Assembly (NCBI GenBank): GCA_964499365.1
Contig: CAZCKU010000016.1
Coordinates: forward strand, 1-64,000
Reading direction: 5' to 3'
Origin: PALSA-1316 sp964499365
GTDB lineage: Bacteria; Nitrospirota; Thermodesulfovibrionia; Thermodesulfovibrionales; UBA6898
DNA length: 64,000 bases
This document shows, piece after piece, positions 58,941-64,000 of the stretch (the stretch's first letter is position 1; each line of letters opens with the position of its first letter). A model generated the notes under the pieces. It saw only the letters and a program-made list of their open reading frames with translations, did not search any database and was not told the origin of the DNA. Made by a program: the position numbers and the translations under genes.

Positions 58941-60350
58941 TCAGTAGCGGTAGAGTGCCGACTTGTACGGACCTTCCTTGGGCACGCCGATATAGGCTGC
59001 CTGCTGATCGGTCAGTGTGGTCAGCTGCACGTTGAGCTTTTTCAGTTGCAGACGTGCAACCTTTTCGTCCAGGTGCTTCGGCAGGGTGTATACGCCAACC
59101 GGGTACTTGTCGGTCTGCGTGTACAGTTCGATCTGGGCGATGGTCTGGTTGGCGAAAGAGGACGACATCACGTAGGACGGGTGGCCGGTGGCACAGCCGA
59201 GGTTCACCAAACGGCCCTTGGCCAGCAGGATGATGCGCTTCCTGTCCGGGAAGATGATGTGATCGACCTGCGGCTTGATCTCTTCCCACTGGTATTTCTC
59301 GAGCGACGCCACGTTGATCTCGGAGTCGAAATGCCCGATATTGCAAACGATGGCCTGGTCCTTCATCTTCACCAGGTGCTGGTGGTCGATGACGTGATAG
59401 TTCCCTGTCGCGGTGACGAAGATGTCGGCCTTGTCGCAGGCGTAGTCCATGGTCACAACGCGGTAGCCTTCCATCGCGGCCTGCAGCGCGCAGATCGGAT
59501 CGATCTCGGTGACCCAGACCTGGGCGGACAGCGCCCGCAGCGCCTGGGCGGAGCCCTTGCCCACGTCGCCGTAGCCGCAGACCACGGCGATTTTGCCCGC
59601 GACCATCACGTCGGTGGCACGCTTGATGCCGTCAACCAGCGATTCGCGGCAGCCATAGAGGTTGTCGAACTTGGACTTGGTGACCGAATCGTTGACGTTG
59701 ATCGCAGGGAACTTGAGTTCGCCCTTCTCGTGCATCTGATAGAGGCGGTGGACGCCTGTCGTGGTCTCCTCGGTAACTCCCCTGATCTTCGCTATGCGCG
59801 TTGAATACCACGTCGGATCCTGCTTGAGCCTGTCCTTGATACTGGCGAACAGCACGGTCGCTTCTTCGCTGTCAGGCTTGGCGAGCACGGAGAGGTCCTT
59901 CTCGGCCCTGGCACCCAGATGCATGAGCAGCGTGGCGTCGCCGCCGTCGTCGAGGATCATGTTGGAATAGCCCCCGTCAGGCCATTCGAAGATGCGGTGC
60001 GTATAGTCCCAGTAGTCCTTGAGCGATTCGCCCTTTACGGCGAAGACCGGGGTGCCGCCTGCAGCGATAGCTGCGGCAGCGTGGTCCTGGGTGGAGAAGA
60101 TGTTGCACGATGCCCAGCGGACCTCCGCACCAAGCGCCCGCAAGGTCTCGATCAGCACGGCGGTCTGGATGGTCATGTGCAGCGAGCCCGTGATGCGAGC
60201 GCCCTTGAGCGGCTGGCTCCCGGCGAATTCTTCCCGGATCGCCATCAGACCGGGCATTTCCGTTTCAGCGATGGCGATCTCCCTGCGGCCCCAATCAGCG
60301 AGTTTGATGTCAGCGACAACGTAGTCTTTCGTAGCCATTGCAGTAGTCAT
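58941..60350 (-). CDS. ahcY: S-adenosylhomocysteine hydrolase
   Basis: A 469-residue enzyme splitting S-adenosylhomocysteine into adenosine and homocysteine, which relieves product inhibition of methyltransferases. GGGAGGA lies 6 bp before the ATG at 60350. Motifs: GARITGSLHMTIQTAVLIETL, FAVKGESLKDYWDYTHR, DDGGDATLLMHLG, FPAINVNDSVTKSKFDNLYGCRESL and the NAD site VAGKIAVVCGYGDVGKGSA; the C-terminus KSALYRY is typical. The length includes the extra segment (SVLAKPDSEEATVLFASIK region) common in proteobacterial enzymes. An SAH riboswitch lies in its leader. Confidence 0.96.
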   Translation of the reverse strand: MTTAMATKDYVVADIKLADWGRREIAIAETEMPGLMAIREEFAGSQPLKGARITGSLHMTIQTAVLIETLRALGAEVRWASCNIFSTQDHAAAAIAAGGTPVFAVKGESLKDYWDYTHRIFEWPDGGYSNMILDDGGDATLLMHLGARAEKDLSVLAKPDSEEATVLFASIKDRLKQDPTWYSTRIAKIRGVTEETTTGVHRLYQMHEKGELKFPAINVNDSVTKSKFDNLYGCRESLVDGIKRATDVMVAGKIAVVCGYGDVGKGSAQALRALSAQVWVTEIDPICALQAAMEGYRVVTMDYACDKADIFVTATGNYHVIDHQHLVKMKDQAIVCNIGHFDSEINVASLEKYQWEEIKPQVDHIIFPDRKRIILLAKGRLVNLGCATGHPSYVMSSSFANQTIAQIELYTQTDKYPVGVYTLPKHLDEKVARLQLKKLNVQLTTLTDQQAAYIGVPKEGPYKSALYRY

Positions 60351-60359
60351 AAAATTCCT

Positions 60360-60462
60360 CCCATTCAGATTTGAATGGGCGCCGTTGCTGCATTTGAACC
60401 ACCCCATCGAGCCTGACAGACACACCTTGCGGCGACTGCTGCAGCGCCCCTCGACGGGGTGG
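60360..60462 (-). ncRNA. SAH riboswitch in the ahcY leader
   Basis: The leader matches the S-adenosylhomocysteine riboswitch. P1 is a 13-bp helix (CCACCCCGTCGAG at 60462-60450 with CTCGATGGGGTGG at 60411-60399). The conserved GGGCGCTGC and CAGGCTCG follow, and AACGGCGCCC closes the pseudoknot. The pair GGGCGC/GCGCCC replaces the usual AGCGC/GCGCU, a compensatory change. Next, CCCATTCA can pair with TGAATGGG, whose last bases are part of the ribosome-binding site GGGAGGA. The pseudoknot and this hairpin share CCC, so ligand binding should free the ribosome-binding site and turn ahcY on. Confidence 0.9.
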
Positions 60463-60473
60463 GATTGAATTTC

Positions 60474-61625
60474 CTAAAGCCCTGCTTCCTTTTTGAGCAT
60501 CGCAGCCTTGTCGGTCAGCTCCCAGGTGAAGTCAGGATCGCTCTTGCCGAAGTGACCATAGGCCGCGGTCTTTCTGAAGATCGGCCTCCTGAGTTTCAGG
60601 TGGTCGATAATGCCCTTGGGCGTCAGGTCGAAATTATCCCTGACCAGCTTCGCAATCCTCTCCTCATCGATCTTCCCTGTCTCATGGGTATCGACGAGGA
60701 TAGAGACCGGTTCAGGGACGCCGATCGCATAGGCCAGCTGAACCTCTACCCGGTCGGCGATGCCGGCTGCAACAATATTCTTGGCGATATACCGCGCGAT
60801 ATAGGCCCCGGACCGGTCGACCTTTGTGGGGTCCTTGCCCGAAAAAGCGCCGCCGCCGTGGCTTCCGACCCCGCCGTAGCTGTCGACGATGATCTTCCTT
60901 CCGGTCAACCCGGTGTCTCCCATCGGCCCGCCGACAACAAAGCGTCCGGTCGGATTGATATAGTATTTTACGGTCTCCTCGTCCAGAAGCTCCTTCGGGA
61001 CAACCGGCTTGATCACCTTTTCGATGATATCTTCCTTCATATCCTTCAGGTGCACATCAGGGCTGTGCTGCGAGGAAACCACGATGGTATCTATTTTAAA
61101 GGGCTTGCCGTTCCGGTATTCGATGGTCACCTGGGACTTGCCGTCCGGCCTCAGGTAGGGGAGTATGTCCTGCTTGCGGGTCTCTGATAGGCGATAGGCG
61201 ATCTTGTGGGCAAGCATGATCGGCAGCGGCATCAGTTCCTCGGTCTCGTTGCAGGCAAAACCGAACATCAGCCCCTGGTCCCCGGCACCGCCGGTATCAA
61301 CACCCAGCGCAATGTCGGCCGACTGCTGATCGATGGCTGTTATGACGGAACAGGTCTCGTAGTCAAACCCGTACTTCGCCCGCGTATAGCCGATATTCTT
61401 GATCGTCTCCCTGACGATATCCGGAATATGCACATAGCAGCTTGTCGAGATCTCGCCCGAGACAAAGGCAAGCCCGGTCGTAACCAGTGTCTCACAGGCC
61501 ACTCGTGCAACAGGGTCCTGAGCCAGAATCGCATCCAGTATGGAGTCCGATATCTGATCTGCTATTTTATCGGGGTGCCCCTCGGTAACAGACTCTGAGG
61601 TGAAAACATAGTCTTTTTTTGCCAT
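60474..61625 (-). CDS. metK: S-adenosylmethionine synthetase
   Basis: A 383-residue enzyme that makes SAM from methionine and ATP. The ATG at 61625 (MAKKDYVFTSESVTEGHPDKIADQISD) is chosen because the family starts here; the longer open frame upstream is not conserved. GAGDQGLMFGFACNET, the P-loop-like GGGAFSGKDPTKVDRSGAY and FGKSDPDFTWE are all in place. The gene lies directly upstream of the SAH riboswitch and ahcY on the same strand: together they make SAM and recycle its spent form. Confidence 0.96.
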   Translation of the reverse strand: MAKKDYVFTSESVTEGHPDKIADQISDSILDAILAQDPVARVACETLVTTGLAFVSGEISTSCYVHIPDIVRETIKNIGYTRAKYGFDYETCSVITAIDQQSADIALGVDTGGAGDQGLMFGFACNETEELMPLPIMLAHKIAYRLSETRKQDILPYLRPDGKSQVTIEYRNGKPFKIDTIVVSSQHSPDVHLKDMKEDIIEKVIKPVVPKELLDEETVKYYINPTGRFVVGGPMGDTGLTGRKIIVDSYGGVGSHGGGAFSGKDPTKVDRSGAYIARYIAKNIVAAGIADRVEVQLAYAIGVPEPVSILVDTHETGKIDEERIAKLVRDNFDLTPKGIIDHLKLRRPIFRKTAAYGHFGKSDPDFTWELTDKAAMLKKEAGL

Positions 61626-61770
61626 AGCCCTCTCCTTCGTGAAGAAATTGCGCCCATCTTTCGAAACGTCAAGTCCATATTTTAACGGTTTGAGAGAAAA
61701 AATAAAAGACAACGGGAAAAACACAAGACAAAGGCCCTTGTATCTGCTACTATTTTTCAAGGAGGAGCGT

Positions 61771-62187
61771 ATGAAAAAAATACTCGTAGCGCATGACGGT
61801 TCCCGGCCTTCGTCCAAGGCTGTCAGGAAGGCCTTCGAGATCGCGGAGAAGTTCCAGGCGTCAATCACGGTTGTCTCGGTCATCCCCGAACTCTTTCTTA
61901 CCGAACTGATGGAGATCGACCGGGCCCGCATTTCCGAGACCCTGACCGGCGAGACCGCCAGGATGATGGAAAAGATCGCCGCCTCTGCCAAGGGACTGAT
62001 TCAGGTCAGGACCGTCATACGGCAGGGCAACCCGGCGGAAGAGATCCTCGCGGAGGCCTCGAAGATGAGGGCGGACCTGATCGTCACCGGTTCGCACGGA
62101 AGGCACGGGGCAGAGAAGTTCCTGCTCGGGAGCGTCTCATCAAAGATCGTAGACCATGCGGCCTGTGCCGTGCTCGTGGTGAAATAG
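61771..62187 (+). CDS. Universal stress protein (UspA family)
   Basis: A 138-residue cytoplasmic protein. AAGGAGGAG lies 5 bp before the ATG at 61771; an upstream in-frame ATG is not supported. It begins KKILVAHDGSRPSSKAVRKAFEIA and has the ATP-binding signature GSHGRHGAEKFLLGSVSSKIV (G-2x-G-9x-G-S) near residue 108, so it is of the ATP-binding Usp class. It sits alone between divergent metK and the SDR-like gene. Confidence 0.92.
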   Translation: MKKILVAHDGSRPSSKAVRKAFEIAEKFQASITVVSVIPELFLTELMEIDRARISETLTGETARMMEKIAASAKGLIQVRTVIRQGNPAEEILAEASKMRADLIVTGSHGRHGAEKFLLGSVSSKIVDHAACAVLVVK

Positions 62188-62206
62188 CAAGCAGCACTAT
62201 TATTGA

Positions 62207-62290
62207 AATCCGTCATCCTCGGGCTTGACCCGGGGATCCAGGACATATTCAAAACACCGGATTCCGGCTTAAAGTCTGCCGGCATGACAG
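62207..62290. repeat. GTCATCC-type inverted repeat
   Basis: GTCATCCTCGGGCTTGACC and CGGGGATCCAGG are paired with CCGGATTCCGG and GCCGGCATGACAG. It is a member of the dispersed family seen at 1052, 29032 and 54058, located after the universal stress protein gene. Confidence 0.6.
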
Positions 62291-62331
62291 ACTGAAATGC
62301 CGACTTTACACACAGACACTAAGTACAGACC

Positions 62332-63216
62332 TTATCCGTGCATAAACTCGCTCAGGGCCTCCTTCAGAGGCATCGGGCTGAAACCGAAGCTCTTTTCGAT
62401 CGCATCGATCGCGGTTATATTGTCCTGCTCAAGCATCAGCAACTGGTCCACCGTCACGGGAGGCGACGGGAGTATGGAGGCAAGAGACGCCGCTATCTTC
62501 ATCAGACCCATCGGTATATTCACGCTGATCCTGGTGCGTCCGAGTGCCCCGACCATCGCCTGGACGATCTCACTGTAGGTCAGCTGCTGGGGTCCCCCCA
62601 GTTCGTACGTACCGGCGTAGGCAGCCGGATCTTCGAGCACCTTCCGCATGCAGATCAGCCAGTCCCTGATATAAAGGGGCTGCAATTTCGACCTCCCGTC
62701 TCCCGGGATCGGGGTCACGGGAGAGAGCTTTATCATCTCGAGGATCTTCTTCGTAAAACCGTCCCAGGGCCCGATAATGAGAGACGGCCTGAATATCGTA
62801 TAGGGCATACCGCCGGCCTTCACGATCTCCTCTGCCTCTGCCTTGGTCCTGAGATACGGGGTTATGCCGTCCCTGTCAGCGCCAAGGGCCGATTGATAAA
62901 AGAAATGCCTGACGCCGGCCTGCCTGGCCTCAGAGAGCAGGTTCCGGGTCCCTTCGACATGCACCTTCTGAAATGTCGCTTCACCCTTCTCAACGATAAT
63001 GCCAACGAGATGGATGACGATATCCTCAGGGGACAGGATCCCCTTGAGGGTTTCAGGGCTGGAGATATCACCGATAACTGCAGTACAGCCGGCCCCGGTC
63101 AGCTTCCGCGCAGCCTCGGCCGAGCGGGCCAGTGCCTTCACGGCAAAACCATTTTTTCTGAGGTCGCCGACAAGATGCCCGCCAACAAACCCCGATGCCC
63201 CGGCAATAAAGATCAT
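62332..63216 (-). CDS. NAD(P)-binding NDUFA9-like/atypical SDR protein
   Basis: A 294-residue protein of the atypical short-chain dehydrogenase class related to complex I subunit NDUFA9 and to UDP-sugar epimerases. MIFIAGASGFVGGHLVGDL is the Rossmann motif GASGFVG; IVIHLVGI, FQKVHVEGTRNLLSEA and FFYQSALGA form the middle. The active-site Tyr-x-x-x-Lys is YLRTKAEAE. FRPSLIIGPWDGF and the C-terminal YELGGPQQLTYSEIV fit the subgroup. Substrate unknown; it may act on isoprenoid or quinone precursors or as a protein stabiliser. Confidence 0.82.
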   Translation of the reverse strand: MIFIAGASGFVGGHLVGDLRKNGFAVKALARSAEAARKLTGAGCTAVIGDISSPETLKGILSPEDIVIHLVGIIVEKGEATFQKVHVEGTRNLLSEARQAGVRHFFYQSALGADRDGITPYLRTKAEAEEIVKAGGMPYTIFRPSLIIGPWDGFTKKILEMIKLSPVTPIPGDGRSKLQPLYIRDWLICMRKVLEDPAAYAGTYELGGPQQLTYSEIVQAMVGALGRTRISVNIPMGLMKIAASLASILPSPPVTVDQLLMLEQDNITAIDAIEKSFGFSPMPLKEALSEFMHG

Positions 63217-63675
63217 CGTTCAGACTCCTTATCATTCATGGATTACCAGCTGTGGACGCTTTTCTAAGCCTAATGCTGCTGCAGACCTTGTCAAGTTTTT
63301 TGTTGAAACTATTTGAGTTGCCTCCCCCAAGTTTCTCATTCGGCGATCTTCTGCAGTACAATATCATTTGACTCGCCTGCCCCGCTCTGCAGTTGATAAC
63401 TGCCGGCATCGATGCGCACCCTTTGGCCTTATCGTCAAGGGTCAAAGTCCTTTGACCCTCTCAAACACATTGTTAGGTGCCTTCATGAACTGGATATTTA
63501 TCTGCATACCCCGTTTCTAATACTGCATGAATAGTGTGGTTGCCGTTTCTAAGGAAATGCTTTCCTGTTATTATATATTGATCGAACTCCACTTTCTCTG
63601 GTTCTCTAAATAGAGCAATTTCAAAATCATCCGTACTCGTGTCAACAATAACAAATCTATCAATTAAGGAGCGGA
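63217..63675. other. Gene-poor stretch with hairpin and a start-less ORF
   Basis: No certain gene. Next to the SDR-like gene is its leader with an AAGGAG box. At 63438-63459 is a perfect hairpin (AGGGTCAAAG / CTTTGACCCT). On the minus strand an open frame at 63473-63685 without an ATG follows the toxin gene. Confidence 0.5.
63438..63477 (-). repeat. Hairpin adjoining a CCTAACAA motif (integron attC-like half site?)
   Basis: On the minus strand ACCTAACAATGTG at 63477-63465 is followed by GAGGGTCAAAG-GA-CTTTGACCCT. ACCTAAC fits the RYYYAAC core of attC sites and lies at the end of a small ORF, as in gene cassettes, but no matching GTTRRRY core is found on the other side. It may simply be a terminator-like hairpin. 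Confidence 0.3.
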
Positions 63676-63685
63676 TTACAGTTGC
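63473..63685 (-). other. Start-less small ORF behind the toxin gene
   Basis: An open frame of about 70 codons with plausible protein-like sequence (IRSLIDRFVIVDTSTDDFEIA, FDQYIITGKHFLRNGNH) that ends in TAA at 63473. It has no ATG, GTG or TTG at a sensible place, so it may be a decayed third gene of the toxin-antitoxin operon or start at a rare codon. Not recognised. Confidence 0.3.
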
Positions 63686-63945
63686 CGCAATAGTCTATCG
63701 TAATCAGAATGAATGCCAATCCAGAACCAGATTATTTCTGCTCCCTGAATGATTCCGATGGCTCTGTAGTCTTTTGAAATTCTTACTGAAAATATGGGGC
63801 GTGCAGAGTGGACTTGTTTGAAGTGCAAACTTGGATAATACGGGTCTTCATGAAATTGTTGATAAGCCTCTTTTGCCTGTTTTCTCACTGACTCCGGCAA
63901 TGCCGCATGGCACTTCCAAAAAGCCTCTGTCTTTCTTGAGATCAC
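63676..63945 (-). CDS. ParE/RelE-superfamily toxin
   Basis: An 89-residue protein with the ParE/RelE fold: an N-terminal helix pair (EAFWKCHAALPESVRKQAKEAYQQF), then PYYPSLHFKQVHSARPIFSVRISKDYRAIGIIQG and WFWIGIHSDYDRLL. The pattern HxxxYDxLL-like at the end (IGIHSDYDRLL) and SxRxxxxYRAI in the middle mark the group of mRNA interferases that includes HigB/RelE-like toxins. It starts at a GTG overlapping the antitoxin stop by four bases (GTGA), so the two are coupled. Confidence 0.75.
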   Translation of the reverse strand: MISRKTEAFWKCHAALPESVRKQAKEAYQQFHEDPYYPSLHFKQVHSARPIFSVRISKDYRAIGIIQGAEIIWFWIGIHSDYDRLLRQL

Positions 63946-64000
63946 AGGCTATCAATGTGCAACGGTTTTGTTTTGCCTTTCTTGTGCTCTGCCAAAGCCT
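63942..64000 (-). CDS. Antitoxin, C-terminal end only (partial at window edge)
   Basis: Only the last 18 codons are visible (ALAEHKKGKTKPLHIDSL). The EHKKGKTKPL ending is common in Phd/YefM-like antitoxins upstream of RelE/ParE toxins. The rest of the gene, including its DNA-binding domain, lies beyond the window. It overlaps the toxin start by GTGA. Confidence 0.55.
   Translation of the reverse strand, partial: ALAEHKKGKTKPLHIDSL

Noticed and set aside
61626..61991. N-terminal extension of MetK by about 120 residues
   Set aside because: MetK family proteins start at MAKKDYVFTSESVTEGHPD; the extension is antisense to the universal stress protein gene.

Overview
The window looks like chromosomal DNA from a free-living, Gram-negative, anaerobic or microaerobic bacterium, most likely Nitrospirota or a related Desulfobacterota-like lineage. 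This placement is an inference. It rests on the aromatic-amino-acid/cmk/ispH/rpsA/sppA gene order, small multiheme cytochromes, membrane polyferredoxins, Pal and Tat lipoproteins (an outer membrane), and dispersed GTCATTCC-type intergenic repeats. No rRNA or tRNA gene and no CRISPR array was recognised.

Layout. (a) 1-2085: a remnant of an insertion-sequence end, then a short-chain dehydrogenase and bioD separated by repeats. (b) 2090-3191: decayed Crp/Fnr and FMN-reductase genes. (c) 3365-9763, minus strand: an envelope redox/metal cluster with a PCYCGC-type protein that carries an in-frame UGA and a SECIS-like hairpin (candidate new selenoprotein), a FixH/YtkA-like protein, an FMN-binding protein, a NosR/NapH-like polyferredoxin with Met/His-rich segments, another YtkA-like protein, a copA remnant, a triheme cytochrome, a receiver protein and a Pal lipoprotein. 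(d) 9941-10692: a Phd/PIN toxin-antitoxin pair with a clear promoter and operator, whose toxin lacks catalytic acidic residues. (e) 10756-25646, plus strand: an AT-richer osmoadaptation island containing a ClC channel, glucosylglycerate and trehalose synthesis genes, mechanosensitive channels and an antiporter. Its trehalose-6-phosphate synthase is fused to a transmembrane sensor-HAMP region. Pieces of a second ClC gene lie just beyond the island on either side of an opposite-strand yihY-lapA pair.

(f) 27259-38868, minus strand: GC-rich core genes. These are mnmD, a DUF4412 protein, and a tightly overlapping unit pheA-hisC-aroF-tyrA-aroA-cmk-ispH-rpsA-sppA-HU. (g) 39035-49705, minus strand: two very large secreted LamG/NHL/CSLREA proteins that share a C-terminal module, an Arg/Asp-repeat secreted protein, and an HD-GYP phosphodiesterase with a periplasmic haem-c motif. 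(h) 50115-58757: a small membrane protein (plus strand), then on the minus strand an SPFH-GYF, DUF4178, 45-residue protein, DUF350, membrane aminopropyltransferase and Tat-exported flavin oxidase operon, which may be a little-described polyamine-type membrane system; also PilZ and DUF4337 genes. (i) 58941-61625: metK and ahcY with an SAH riboswitch between them. (j) 61771-64000: a universal stress protein, an NDUFA9-like dehydrogenase, and a ParE/RelE-type toxin-antitoxin pair running off the window edge.

How it works together: the left half is accessory and shows decay, duplication and stress functions. The right half is conserved housekeeping plus surface and signalling functions. All calls come from reading the sequence, without database searches.
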